Source: an uncultured Desulfobulbus sp. (lineage in GTDB: Bacteria > Desulfobacterota > Desulfobulbia > Desulfobulbales > Desulfobulbaceae). Taken from it: a stretch of DNA of 64,000 nucleotides. The notes under the pieces were generated by a model. It saw nothing but the letters and a program-made list of their open reading frames with translations. It was not told where the DNA came from and did not search any database. The DNA lies in NCBI RefSeq assembly GCF_963664075.1, contig NZ_OY760916.1:1242001-1306000 (forward strand). The letters are read 5' to 3'. Below, one piece after another: positions 9,370 through 18,808 of this stretch. The position numbers and the translations under genes are program-made. Each line of letters begins with the position of its first letter. Position 1 is the stretch's first letter.

Positions 9370-10287
9370 ATGATTCTTCTTGATGCACTCTTTCCGGTCC
9401 TGGCCCTGATTTTCTTTGGCTGGGCTGTTCGCCGTTCTGGCTTGACGGATGTTGCCTTTCATCGCGTCTCGGACAAGCTGGTCTATTATGTTTTTTTCCC
9501 GCTGATGCTCTTTTGGAAGATTGGCGGTGCTCCTCTGGCGCTCACCGGTAACTGGCACTATCTCCCTGCCTCTGTGCTGGCGGTCCTGTTTGTCTGCGGG
9601 CTGAGTCTTGCCTATATTCGTTTTCGTCCAGTCACTGATTTTCAGGCGGGCTCCTTTAATCAGGGCTGTTATCGGTTCAATACTTACATCGGGATGGCAG
9701 TTTTGCTCAACACCGTTGGGCAGACCGGCGTACAGCTCTACGGTATTTTGATAGGACTGCTTATCCCCATTATCAATATTTGCTGCGTCAGTATTCTTAT
9801 CTGGTATGGGGGGGGAGGAAAGACAGGGAACCGTTTTCTGACGACAGTGAAACATTTGCTGGCCAACCCATTGATTCTCGCCTGTGTGGCTGGAATTGGC
9901 TATTCGTTTCTGCGGGGAGCCTTTCCCACACCCATTGACAATACCCTCAAACTGATGAGTCAGGTTACGCTGCCACTGGCCCTTTTCTCCATTGGGGGGA
10001 GCCTGAGTTTTGCCGGGCTGCGCAATCATTTTTCCTTGGCGCTGGTGACGGCAGGTTTTAAACTGCTCTGTCTTCCCCTGATTGGGCTGGTGTTTTTATG
10101 GCTTTTTGGGGTGACAGGTCTTGCCTTCAAGGTGAGCATGCTCTTTTTTTCCCTGCCGACTTCGACTGCCATTTATATCCTTTCCTCACAATTGAACTCT
10201 GATACCGAACTGGCCTCCGCGATCATCGTACTCTCCACGCTGCTCTCTTTTATTTCCATGGCCTGCATACTGTTGCTGGTGATCTGA
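9370..10287 (+). CDS. AEC-family transporter (auxin efflux carrier type)
   Basis: A 305-residue polytopic membrane protein with about ten hydrophobic helices arranged in two halves. The N-terminal LIFFGWAVRRSGL, the central RFNTYIGMAVLLNTVG and the C-terminal FFSLPTSTAIYILSSQLNSD segment with its P-T-S-x-x helix break are characteristic of bacterial AEC permeases, which move organic acids such as malate or malonate. The gene starts 39 bp after the amino-acid ATPase and ends 17 bp before the MscK-like gene, so the run from 7.6 to 13.8 kb may be one transcript. The substrate cannot be stated. Confidence 0.88.
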   Translation: MILLDALFPVLALIFFGWAVRRSGLTDVAFHRVSDKLVYYVFFPLMLFWKIGGAPLALTGNWHYLPASVLAVLFVCGLSLAYIRFRPVTDFQAGSFNQGCYRFNTYIGMAVLLNTVGQTGVQLYGILIGLLIPIINICCVSILIWYGGGGKTGNRFLTTVKHLLANPLILACVAGIGYSFLRGAFPTPIDNTLKLMSQVTLPLALFSIGGSLSFAGLRNHFSLALVTAGFKLLCLPLIGLVFLWLFGVTGLAFKVSMLFFSLPTSTAIYILSSQLNSDTELASAIIVLSTLLSFISMACILLLVI

Positions 10288-10304
10288 AAGGACAAGAACC
10301 TCGC

Positions 10305-13300
10305 ATGAACAACGCTACATTCTCCCGCTCTTGCTTTACCTGGCTGCTCTTTTTGCTTGTGCTCTTTGTGTTCTCGCAGAGCTGTCTTGCCGCAGACCCC
10401 ATCCAACCCGGGGACCAGCAGCAGTTTTCTCCCAACCTGCTTAAAGCGAAGATTGCTGCGGTTTCTGAAAATTCACAGTTGGACGATGCCACCAAAAACA
10501 AACTGTTGGAGCTCTATCGTCGAAGCCTGGAAAATATCAGCTCCATGCAGGCAAATGAAAATCAGGCCAATTACTTCGTGGCGAGTATCACCTCCTCTCC
10601 GGAAGAGATTAAAAAGGTCAACAGTTCCATCAAAAAGCTGGAGACCCGGAAAGAAGCCAAGCTGCGCCAACTGGCCAACAACAAGGAAGATCGGCGTCCG
10701 TTGAAAGAGTTGGAACAGGAGCTCATACAATCCAAGGCCCAGGAAACGGAATTGGAGGCGGCTCTCAAAGATTTGACCCGTCAAAGTGGGGTTTTTACGG
10801 ATCGCCCCGCCAAAATCAGTCAACGACTCGCTGAGATCAAGGATGGCGTAGACGCAGTGAATGGTGCGGTCAAAGTGTCTCCTCAGCCTGGAGATAATCC
10901 GGAAATCACCAAAGCCCAGAACATGGTCAACCTGTCAAAGCTTGCCTCCCTGCAGAGTGAGTCGCGTATGCTCAATCAGGAGCTGGTGAGTATGCCGGTG
11001 CGCAGTGAGTTGATCAATGCCAAGCGGGACGAATTTGCCGTACGCCTGGAGCTGGTGCGGCTTGATGTTCAGGCGCTGGAGGACGAGGTCAATGCCAAGC
11101 GGCAGGAGGAGGCCAATAAAAGTGTGGGAGCCGCCCAGGAAGTTGTGGCGAAAATGGCCGATAACCAACCTGTTCTCCAACAGGAAGCGGCCAAAAACGC
11201 CGCCTACAGTGAGCAGCTCCTTAAGACCTCAGATGCACTGAAAACCAGTGCCAGTGCGCGTGATACACTCACAAATGAGCTCAGTCGAATCGAGGAAACC
11301 TACGCCAGTACCAAACAAAAAATTGAAGTGGCCGGGCTGAGTCACGCCCTTGGGCTCTTGTTGCATGATATTCAGCGCAACCTCCCCGATGACCGACAGC
11401 TTGCAAAAAAACGCACGCAGAACAGCCAGGTGATAGCCGAGACGGGCTTACAGCAGGTGCAGGCGGAAGATGAGAAGAAAAAGATCGATGACAGTGACAA
11501 TTATATCCGAGAAATTTTGGGAACAACCGATCCTGCGACGGCCAAGGAACTCAAACCAGAATTGCGCAAGATCATTGCAAGTAGAAGCAATCTGTTAGAC
11601 AAAATTATTGCTGCCAATCGGACCTATTTAAGTCAGCTTTCTGAAATTGAGCTGCTTTATACCAACCTGCTGGGGACGGTCAAAGATTTCAGTAATTACC
11701 TGCAGGAACATCTGCTATGGATGCGCTCTACCCCGCCTGTCAATCTGAAAGGTCTGGCGGAACTGCCCCAAGAAATGCAGAATATGTTTGCAATCGATCG
11801 CTGGATTAAGGTTGGGCATGTTCTGGTGCATAAAGTCCTTGTTGCTCCGGTTTTTCTTCTGGTCGTTATTTTTTGTATCGTCTTGTATACACTGCGCAAA
11901 ATGCTGATTCAACAGTTGGAGGCGGCTGTTAATCTGGCTGGGAATCCAACGAGTTATCATTTTGGGCTTCCCTTGAAAGCACTGGCCCTGAGCGTGATTC
12001 TGGCCCTGCCTTGTCCGTTACTGATCGGAGCGGCAGGGTGGAAACTCCAGGTCTATGGAGAAAGCAGCGAGTTTTCCCGGGCGGTGGGGACCGCCCTACT
12101 GTTTTTTAGTCTCAGATTTTTCTATCTGCGTATAATCATAGAAGCCTTGCGTTCCATAGGGCTTGCCTCGAGGGTCTTTTTCTGGTCACGGGAAAAGGTG
12201 GATTACCTGCGCAGAGAGACCCAGAAGTTTCTTTTTACCTTTCTTCCGGTGGCATTTTTTACGCAAATTTCTTTTTACGTCAATTATCAGGTAGGCAGCA
12301 GTCATACCCTGGGCCGGCTGAGTATTATTATCCTCCTGGGCGTGATTATGTTTTTTGCTTTGCGACTCTTTCACCCCCAGGCCATTGTCTGGCAGAAAAA
12401 ACGGGCCAACAGTACCTCGAATCTTCTTGGCCGCTTACAGCCCTTTCTCTTCGCGGTGACCCTGATTCTGCCCCTGGTACTCGCAGGGCTCGTTCTTGCC
12501 GGTTACATCTTTGCCGCCGGTGGTCTTTTGGGCTGTCTGCTCAACACCATCTGGCTTTCCTTTGCACTGGTGGTTGGCCATCAGATTTTAGAACGCTGGC
12601 TGATTCAGTCGGGCCGACAGCTTGCTCTGAAAAAGGCCTGGCAGCATACCGCTCAGGAGATGGCTGAAAATGCCGCCGGTAATGTCGCGCTGCCCCCAGA
12701 AGCCGAGGCGGCTCCGATCCCAGAAGAAAATCTGGCTGATCTGAGCCAGGATAGCCGCAAGCTCTTAAATGCCTTGGTCCTCTTTGTTGGGCTTGCGGGA
12801 TTGTGGTGGGTCTGGAATGAGGTGTTTCCCGCTTTGCGGATGTTCAATCATTACACCCTCTGGACCAATGTTATCCAGATCAACGGGCAGGCTCAATCCA
12901 TTCCGGTGAGTGTGGCAGATGCCGGTATGACTGTCTTTATCGGGTTTCTGACCGTGATTGGTATCCGACATCTTCCGGCCCTGTTGACCATCATTTTGCT
13001 CAAGCGCCTGCAGGTCAGTGCCGGCAGCCGCTATACGGTGGTGACCCTGACCCGGTATGGGATTGGCGGTGCGGGGCTGATGTACATCGCCGATGTGTTG
13101 GGGTTCAGTTGGTCACAGATTCAGTGGCTGGTGGCCGCCCTGGGTGTGGGTATCGGGTTTGGTCTGCAGGAAATTGTGGCCAACTTTATCAGTGGTATCA
13201 TTATCTTGTTTGAGCGGCCTATTCGCTTGGGAGATGTGGTCACCGTGGATTCAACGGTCGGCGTGGTCACCCGTATCCGCATTCGAGCCACAACGATCCG

Positions 13301-13775
13301 CGATTTTGACGGTAAGGAACTGCTGGTCCCCAACAAGGAATTTATTTCCAGCAGGCTGTTGAACTGGTCACTCAGTGACCCCATCAACCGTATTATTCTC
13401 CCTGTCGGCGTTGCCTATGGCAGTGATGTGGGGCTGGCCATGCACCTGATGCAACAGGCTGCGGAAAATGAACCCCTGGTTCTCAAGGAGCCACGCATCA
13501 ATGTTACCTTTGACAGTTTCGGGGATAACTCGTTGTTGCTGAACCTGCGTTTTTTTGTCAACTCCGTGGATGACCGCTTGGTGGCGCTTACCCGGCTGCA
13601 TCTGGCCATTGATAAGGCCTTTCGTGAGGCCAATATCAGCATATCCTTTCCCCAGAGAGATGTGCACCTTGATACGACCTCGCCCCTGGAGGTACATCTG
13701 GTTCACAAGAAAGAGCTGGACAAAGAGAGGGAAGACGAGGGGGGGGAAGAGAGCAAGAGTACCACTGAACCTTAG
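10305..13775 (+). CDS. Large MscK/YjeP-type mechanosensitive ion channel
   Basis: A 1156-residue inner-membrane channel of the KefA/MscK architecture, which opens under membrane tension to relieve osmotic shock. A signal peptide (residues 1-29) is followed by a long periplasmic coiled coil (about 95-480, rich in Glu/Lys/Gln heptads), a multi-helix membrane block (about 520-940) and a C-terminal MscS module. The pore helix is ALGVGIGFGLQEIVANFISG near 945-965, followed by the beta domain FERPIRLGDVVTVDSTVGVV with VPNKEF. The extreme C-terminus is acidic (EDEGGEESK). A second, smaller MscS-type channel lies at 57889-59541. Confidence 0.93.
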   Translation: MNNATFSRSCFTWLLFLLVLFVFSQSCLAADPIQPGDQQQFSPNLLKAKIAAVSENSQLDDATKNKLLELYRRSLENISSMQANENQANYFVASITSSPEEIKKVNSSIKKLETRKEAKLRQLANNKEDRRPLKELEQELIQSKAQETELEAALKDLTRQSGVFTDRPAKISQRLAEIKDGVDAVNGAVKVSPQPGDNPEITKAQNMVNLSKLASLQSESRMLNQELVSMPVRSELINAKRDEFAVRLELVRLDVQALEDEVNAKRQEEANKSVGAAQEVVAKMADNQPVLQQEAAKNAAYSEQLLKTSDALKTSASARDTLTNELSRIEETYASTKQKIEVAGLSHALGLLLHDIQRNLPDDRQLAKKRTQNSQVIAETGLQQVQAEDEKKKIDDSDNYIREILGTTDPATAKELKPELRKIIASRSNLLDKIIAANRTYLSQLSEIELLYTNLLGTVKDFSNYLQEHLLWMRSTPPVNLKGLAELPQEMQNMFAIDRWIKVGHVLVHKVLVAPVFLLVVIFCIVLYTLRKMLIQQLEAAVNLAGNPTSYHFGLPLKALALSVILALPCPLLIGAAGWKLQVYGESSEFSRAVGTALLFFSLRFFYLRIIIEALRSIGLASRVFFWSREKVDYLRRETQKFLFTFLPVAFFTQISFYVNYQVGSSHTLGRLSIIILLGVIMFFALRLFHPQAIVWQKKRANSTSNLLGRLQPFLFAVTLILPLVLAGLVLAGYIFAAGGLLGCLLNTIWLSFALVVGHQILERWLIQSGRQLALKKAWQHTAQEMAENAAGNVALPPEAEAAPIPEENLADLSQDSRKLLNALVLFVGLAGLWWVWNEVFPALRMFNHYTLWTNVIQINGQAQSIPVSVADAGMTVFIGFLTVIGIRHLPALLTIILLKRLQVSAGSRYTVVTLTRYGIGGAGLMYIADVLGFSWSQIQWLVAALGVGIGFGLQEIVANFISGIIILFERPIRLGDVVTVDSTVGVVTRIRIRATTIRDFDGKELLVPNKEFISSRLLNWSLSDPINRIILPVGVAYGSDVGLAMHLMQQAAENEPLVLKEPRINVTFDSFGDNSLLLNLRFFVNSVDDRLVALTRLHLAIDKAFREANISISFPQRDVHLDTTSPLEVHLVHKKELDKEREDEGGEESKSTTEP

Positions 13776-14023
13776 CTGTAGTGAAAAGTCAGGAGTCAGG
13801 AGGGAGGAGGGAAAAACAGGACCGAGGGCAGAGGACTGAGTGTAGCAGGCCTGCCCGAATTGTCGGTGGGGTTGAGGTTCTGGAGCAGACTGCAACATCT
13901 TCCTGAGATTTCTCTCTGCGTTCGAAATGACAGGGGTGGGGCCAATGCATCAGCAAGTGGTTCAAGCCCGGAAGTTTCTCCTTTCTTCTAACTCCTCACA
14001 GCAGTTCACTCAGCCCATCGACT
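13776..14023. other. Intergenic region between convergent genes, purine-rich
   Basis: About 250 bp between convergent genes. It starts with a purine-rich run (AGTCAGGAGTCAGGAGGGAGG) and contains TTTCTCTCTGCGTTCGAAATGACAGG, a sequence of the kind that recurs in intergenic DNA of several bacterial genomes; only one copy is in this window. No ORF or clear terminator is visible. Confidence 0.4.
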
Positions 14024-14515
14024 TTATCTTTTTAAGGGCCGCATGCTCAGCTGAATAAAAAGCCAGTCTCCATTCACCTTTTGCAGGATAGCTTCCAGCT
14101 CCTGGACTTCGCCGATATCGCTGCCTTCTCCTGTTCCCTTAATCTTCAGGGTACCAAGCAGAGAAGCGTACCCCTTGCCAGTAAGCCTGATATTCAGGTC
14201 ATGGGCAGAGACTTTGACCTGGGTAAAGGTTTTTCGGGCAAGGAGGATTCTGTCCTGGATATCCTTGCGGCTGAACTCGCCATTGGAGTCGGCATATTGG
14301 ATTGCAAGAACACTGGGATCTTGAAACAGCTGCGCCAGTTTTCTGGCGCGAAAGAGCGAGTCGAGGGTCTTTTCGTTTTGATTCTTAGAGGCCAGTTGTT
14401 CCATCTGACTCACTTGCTTGCGAATCGCCCGTTTATCGCCCGGCCAGAGCATAAGCCCCAAGCTGATGGCCACAACCACGGCGATTCCGATAACGGCAAG
14501 TTTTTTTGGGTTCAT
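14024..14515 (-). CDS. Membrane-anchored hypothetical protein
   Basis: A 163-residue protein with an N-terminal uncleaved anchor or signal (LAVIGIAVVVAISLGLMLWP) followed by a basic, helical segment and a beta-rich C-terminal half (GYASLLGTLKIKGTGEGSDI and NGDWLFIQLSM). The pattern of helix then curved sheet ending in a WLFIQ strand recalls the NTF2-like/SnoaL-type cone fold, but I cannot assign a family firmly. It starts 12 bp downstream of the HDAC-like gene on the same strand and is probably in its operon, with its bulk in the periplasm. Confidence 0.72.
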   Translation of the reverse strand: MNPKKLAVIGIAVVVAISLGLMLWPGDKRAIRKQVSQMEQLASKNQNEKTLDSLFRARKLAQLFQDPSVLAIQYADSNGEFSRKDIQDRILLARKTFTQVKVSAHDLNIRLTGKGYASLLGTLKIKGTGEGSDIGEVQELEAILQKVNGDWLFIQLSMRPLKR

Positions 14516-14526
14516 TAGGGCCGTCC

Positions 14527-15840
14527 TTAATACTCTTCCTTATACATAAACTGCTTATTTTTCTGATCAAGCATCTGGGTGACCAGATACTCCTTGTTGC
14601 TGCTGGTGTGATAGGCCTCGTAGCCTTCCTTTTCGCAGGCCGGGCAGCAGTCGATGGGCAATTCAACTCCCAGGCAGGGCAGCAGATGGCTGGAGCTTGA
14701 TTTTATCAGACGCAGGCCTCGGCAGTGGTCGCAGTCCTTGAGCTCTTCCCGCTGTTTCTCCAGAATATTGTCGGTATCGTAAAAGATCTTCCGTTCCCGA
14801 ATAAAAAATTTCCCCTCTTTTTGATAGTCGTCCGCAAGAGGATGAAAGTAGCCATCCAGCAGATGGGTGCAGGAGTTTTTGATGTACTCCATGGTCTCTA
14901 GCTTTTCCTTGATGGTGGCGCTGTTGTAGTCGGGTTCGCGCACCCCGGAATAATCGCATCCGGCCATGGCCAGACAGATTCCCAGATTCACATAGGGGAG
15001 AGCACCCTTGATGGAGTAGCCGCCTTCAAGGACCGCGATGTCGGGCTTGAGCAGTTCGTTGAGTTTGGCATACCCCTGGGCGGAGAACTGCATGTTGGTG
15101 ATGGGGTCTGAGTAGTGATTATCCTGGCCCGCAGAGTTGATGATCAGATCGGGTTTGAAGTCGGCGAGGATGGGGAGTACCACGTTTTCCAGGGCGTAGA
15201 GATACCCCTCATCCGAGGTTTGTGGGGGCAGGGGGACATTAATCGTCTTGCCCAGGGCCCGAGGACCGCCGTTTTCAAAGGGAAAACCGGATCCGGGGTA
15301 GAGGGTGCGGCCGTCCTGGTGCAGGGAGATGAACAAAACATCTGGATCATGCCAGTAGATATCCTGGGTACCATCCCCGTGATGGCAATCTGTGTCAACG
15401 ATGGCGACCCGTTTGCGGCCATACTGCTCACGGATCCATTCGATCATCACCGCCTCGATGTTGATGTTGCAGAAGCCGCGGTTGCCGTGGACCACCTTCA
15501 TGGCGTGGTGGCCGGGCGGGCGGACCAGGGCAAAGGCGCGCTTGGTTTCCTCTTCCATCACTAATCGGGCGGCCTGGATGGCACCACCGGCGGAGACGCG
15601 GTGTGATTCGGTGCAGACTCGTTCCACCGAGGGAAAACAGAAGTGGGCCCGCATGATATCTTCGTTGGTGGCATAGAGTGGGCGGTACTCGTCGATACCT
15701 TCAATATCAAAGAGTCCCTCTTCGCGGAACTGATCCTGGGTGTAGAGCAGGCGTTCCTCTCGCTCAGGGTGGGTGGGGGAGATGGCCCAGTCGAAGGCGG
15801 GGAAGAAGATGACGCCGAGGGAGGAGCTAGCTTTCAGCAT
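14527..15840 (-). CDS. Histone-deacetylase-family amidohydrolase with C-terminal cysteine motif
   Basis: A 437-residue class II HDAC-like enzyme (acetoin-utilisation, acetylpolyamine amidohydrolase and deacetylase family). Catalytic and zinc motifs are intact: RPPGHHA, DTDCHHGDGTQDIYWHD (the D-x-H zinc pair) and SAGQDNHYSDP. Typical bacterial members end near residue 340-370. Here a further ~70 residues carry CDHC and CCPAC, a zinc-ribbon-like arrangement that is unusual for the family. The substrate is probably an acetylated small molecule or lysine. It heads a two-gene unit with the membrane-anchored protein downstream. Confidence 0.9.
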   Translation of the reverse strand: MLKASSSLGVIFFPAFDWAISPTHPEREERLLYTQDQFREEGLFDIEGIDEYRPLYATNEDIMRAHFCFPSVERVCTESHRVSAGGAIQAARLVMEEETKRAFALVRPPGHHAMKVVHGNRGFCNINIEAVMIEWIREQYGRKRVAIVDTDCHHGDGTQDIYWHDPDVLFISLHQDGRTLYPGSGFPFENGGPRALGKTINVPLPPQTSDEGYLYALENVVLPILADFKPDLIINSAGQDNHYSDPITNMQFSAQGYAKLNELLKPDIAVLEGGYSIKGALPYVNLGICLAMAGCDYSGVREPDYNSATIKEKLETMEYIKNSCTHLLDGYFHPLADDYQKEGKFFIRERKIFYDTDNILEKQREELKDCDHCRGLRLIKSSSSHLLPCLGVELPIDCCPACEKEGYEAYHTSSNKEYLVTQMLDQKNKQFMYKEEY

Positions 15841-16137
15841 AGGAGTACCCTTGTAGTATACGGTCCAGTGGCTACAAATACCCCATATTTGAACGATCGT
15901 GCTTCCCCGCAGAGCTTTACTCTAGCGGGAAACCACGCTTGTCCAAATCTGGAGCATCTGTAACCACTTTGGGGTGAGTTCGTCAAAAAATGGGATGAGC
16001 AATTCCACTCCTACTAAAAGACGCATCATTTGAGCGCTGTAGGAACGGGCCATGCCCGCGATAAAATGATTATTCTGCAGGAGCTTTGTTTCTTGTTTTT
16101 TAAATTCGCAAAATAATCCTTTTCTTTGTGTTGAATC
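15841..16137. other. Intergenic region upstream of the HDAC-like gene
   Basis: About 300 bp without a gene. It contains an imperfect inverted repeat around 15900-15940 (CGTGCTTCCCCGC against GCGGGAAACCACG) and an AT-rich end next to the hydantoinase stop. It must hold the promoter of the HDAC-like gene; I see no confident -35/-10 pair. Confidence 0.35.
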
Positions 16138-17841
16138 TTAAATCACCTGCACAGTAGCCGGTTCACCCGCCAGCCCGGAGCATCGGTCAAGCTGCGCCGT
16201 CACGGCTGGTCGTACCTGGGCGACAACACGGATATTCTTGCCGCTGGTGTAGGCTCCATCAACCATGTTGAAGGAGTCGGCCTGGGTGATTTGAATGTCC
16301 TCCGGAGGCATGGTGACGCCTGCCTTGGCCAGATCATCAACCAGCAGGTGACGCGCTTCTTCAACCGCATCGTCCAGGCTGAATTTTCGATTCACCTTGC
16401 GAAAGATACCGAGCATCGGCACGGAAAGGTTGCCCCGGGCGGTGTTGGCCGTAAGTGCCAGGTGGCTGGTGGTTCGAGTAAGGGCTGCACCCACCGCATT
16501 GGCGACACCATGCAATGGGGGAACTTCGACCTCCAGCCCCAGGCGTTTGGCAAGCATTTGCTGAAATACCGCTGCCGGTCCACCGATAACGATCAGCTTC
16601 CTGGGCTCAATGGCCCTGTCTTCCAGGATCTCATGGATGGTGTACACAGGTTTGCTGTTGACCATGCGTACCAAAGACTCGATCTTGGTGGCGATGGCAT
16701 TGAGCGCGTCATCAATGGCCAGATTGGCTAGCTCTGTCGCGTCCATGGAGTTTGCTGCTGCCAGAGCTTCCACGCCCTGTTTTGAGGCCGCAGTATCACC
16801 AAAAGAAGCCTGACCCAGGAGGTTAAACGCGTCCATCAGGGTGGGGGCGCTTCCGCCGGTGGCCATACAGGGGCCGATTCGTTCCGGCCCGGTAGTGACT
16901 TTACCCCCGTTGACCTGAATCAGGGAGTCGCCACCAATGCCGATTGATTCGACATGGATGGCCCGGACCAGGGTAGGGCGGTCCTCGATGGCGATGCCTT
17001 CGCGTTCCAGCAGCGGCTCGCCAGCAGCAAAAAGGGCGATGTCCGAGGTGGTCCCTCCAATGTCGAGCATGAGCATGTCTTCACTGGCCGGGCAGCTCGC
17101 CAGAATCCCCATGACCGAGGCTGCAGGCCCCGAAAAGATGGACTGCACCGGCAGCTCCAAGGCTCGGGAAAGCGGCATGGTCCCACCGTCTGCCTTGAGA
17201 ATATTGACCTCGGCTTCCAGGTTGAAACCTTTCAGGCTCAAGCTGAGTGCCTGGGCGAATTTTTGAAAGGTCCGCCAGACGGCTGCATTGTAATAGGTGG
17301 TGTGAATGCGGCGACCAAAGTTCAGCTGCCCCGAAACCAAGTGTCCCAGGGTGATGCAATCTGCCTTGTCTTTGAGCGCTTCCGCCATCTGGTTCTCATA
17401 GGCTGGGTTGCGTGGCGAAAATTTACAGACGACCCCATAACTCTTCACGCCCTCTTTTTGACAGGCCGCAATCGCCTCTTCAAGATCCGGTTCGTCCAGG
17501 GTAGAGGTCTCGGTACCTAAATGGTCCAGGCTGCCGTAGATCTGGTGGTAATGTTCACCAATGGCGTAGTGCTTGGCCGCAATACCAGGGCCGCCGACAA
17601 CCAGCATACCCACGGGATCGGTCTTGCCGGTGACGATGGCATTGGTGGTCAGCGTCGTGCTCAGGTTCAGGGTCTCAACCTGGGTGGGATCCTGCCCGGA
17701 GAGCACGGATTGGAGGACGCCGGTGATGGATTCCAGCAGGTTTTCGTGGTTGGTGGGGGCTTTGGCGGCAGCAAGCAGACGTCCGTCATCGATCAGGACG
17801 CCGTCGGTGTGGGTGCCGCCGATATCAATTCCTATGCGCAT
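16138..17841 (-). CDS. Hydantoinase/5-oxoprolinase-family protein (HyuA-like subunit)
   Basis: A 567-residue ASKHA-fold ATP-dependent hydrolase subunit of the hydantoinase A / oxoprolinase family. The N-terminal phosphate loop RIGIDIGGTHTDGVLIDDG and a second LMLDIGGTTSDIALF loop near residue 260, followed by GIGGDSLIQV, mark the nucleotide site. The partner B subunit usually needed for hydantoin or 5-oxoproline cleavage is not in this window. It follows a gamma-glutamylcyclotransferase-like gene by 23 bp, a pairing that would make sense if 5-oxoproline is the shared metabolite. Its true substrate is not proven. Confidence 0.88.
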   Translation of the reverse strand: MRIGIDIGGTHTDGVLIDDGRLLAAAKAPTNHENLLESITGVLQSVLSGQDPTQVETLNLSTTLTTNAIVTGKTDPVGMLVVGGPGIAAKHYAIGEHYHQIYGSLDHLGTETSTLDEPDLEEAIAACQKEGVKSYGVVCKFSPRNPAYENQMAEALKDKADCITLGHLVSGQLNFGRRIHTTYYNAAVWRTFQKFAQALSLSLKGFNLEAEVNILKADGGTMPLSRALELPVQSIFSGPAASVMGILASCPASEDMLMLDIGGTTSDIALFAAGEPLLEREGIAIEDRPTLVRAIHVESIGIGGDSLIQVNGGKVTTGPERIGPCMATGGSAPTLMDAFNLLGQASFGDTAASKQGVEALAAANSMDATELANLAIDDALNAIATKIESLVRMVNSKPVYTIHEILEDRAIEPRKLIVIGGPAAVFQQMLAKRLGLEVEVPPLHGVANAVGAALTRTTSHLALTANTARGNLSVPMLGIFRKVNRKFSLDDAVEEARHLLVDDLAKAGVTMPPEDIQITQADSFNMVDGAYTSGKNIRVVAQVRPAVTAQLDRCSGLAGEPATVQVI

Positions 17842-17864
17842 GGTGACTCCTTGCCCAGGTGTGA

Positions 17865-18293
17865 TCAGTCGATCGCTTTAAATCCGCAGTACTGGTGCTG
17901 AAAGATGGTTTTTCCCTGGTCGAGAAAGGTGGTGAAGTCCCACTCTATCTCGGTGAGCAGGTACCCCAGTTCGGGGCGAAAAAGATAGCAGTCGACTGTT
18001 AGATCTTGTCCGTCATCCAGAAGAACTGAGACCGGCTGGCGGTCATAGTACTCTCCTTCAAACTGATCCAATCGGCGCCAATGGGCCTGGTTGAGACCGT
18101 GATAGACGACACCGTTGACCAGACCACTGGCGGCTGGAACAATACCTGGATATTTTTCATTCTTAACCAGGAAACGGCGATAGCCGCTTAACCAGGCGGG
18201 GGTGCTCTTGAGGTGACTGCCTGTCACCTCGGTCATGATATCCTCGCACATCAGCGAGCCATAGGTGAACAGTTGCTTGGAAAATGGTGACAT
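17865..18293 (-). CDS. Gamma-glutamylcyclotransferase-like (AIG2/GGCT fold) protein
   Basis: A 142-residue protein with the GGCT signature FTYGSLM near the N-terminus, the LSGYRRFLVKNEKYPGIVPA strand region, and LDQFEGEYYDRQPVSV, whose first Glu after the Phe is the family's catalytic acid. Members release 5-oxoproline from gamma-glutamyl compounds; many bacterial AIG2-like proteins have unverified substrates. It sits between a macrodomain gene (5-bp gap upstream) and the oxoprolinase-like gene (23 bp downstream), so the three are almost certainly one transcript. Confidence 0.85.
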   Translation of the reverse strand: MSPFSKQLFTYGSLMCEDIMTEVTGSHLKSTPAWLSGYRRFLVKNEKYPGIVPAASGLVNGVVYHGLNQAHWRRLDQFEGEYYDRQPVSVLLDDGQDLTVDCYLFRPELGYLLTEIEWDFTTFLDQGKTIFQHQYCGFKAID

Positions 18294-18298
18294 AATAT

Positions 18299-18808
18299 TT
18301 ATTCTTCCAGACCACGCATGGCCTGGGCAAAGGCAAACTTGGCCTGGGACTGAAAGCAGACAATGATCACTTCTTCGGGTTTGCCGTTTCTTTGGAGAAA
18401 TGAATGGATGGTGTCCACCGCGATATCGGCGGCTTCGTCCAGGGGGAATCCGTAGGCGCCACAGCTGATAGCAGGGAAGGCGATGGATTTGAGGTTGTTG
18501 GCCACAGCCAACTCCAGCGATTTACGATAGCAGCTCGAGAGAAATGTGGGCTCATTGTTGTTCCCGCCGCGCCAGATTGGACCCACCGTGTGGATGACAT
18601 GTTTGGCCGGAAGATTGTACCCCTTGGTGATGACAGCGTCGCCGGTCTTGCAGCCGCCAATCCCTCGACATTCTTCCAGCAACTCAGGGCCTGCAGCTCT
18701 GTGAATAGCCCCATCAACGCCTCCGCCTCCAAGTAAACTCTCGTTGGCAGCGTTCACTATTGCGTCGACATTGAGGGTGGTAATATCAGTTTCAACCAGT
18801 TTAATCAT
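18299..18808 (-). CDS. Macrodomain O-acetyl-ADP-ribose deacetylase (YmdB-like)
   Basis: A 169-residue stand-alone macrodomain that binds ADP-ribose and in characterised relatives removes the acetyl group from O-acetyl-ADP-ribose or reverses ADP-ribosylation. [20 protein letters not shown] and the loop [14 protein letters not shown], plus [12 protein letters not shown], are the standard binding motifs. ATG 18808 has a perfect AAGGAGAG site, so the eight in-frame codons upstream (to 18832) are not used. It is first in the operon with the GGCT-like and oxoprolinase-like genes. Confidence 0.92.
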   Translation of the reverse strand: MIKLVETDITTLNVDAIVNAANESLLGGGGVDGAIHRAAGPELLEECRGIGGCKTGDAVITKGYNLPAKHVIHTVGPIWRGGNNNEPTFLSSCYRKSLELAVANNLKSIAFPAISCGAYGFPLDEAADIAVDTIHSFLQRNGKPEEVIIVCFQSQAKFAFAQAMRGLEE

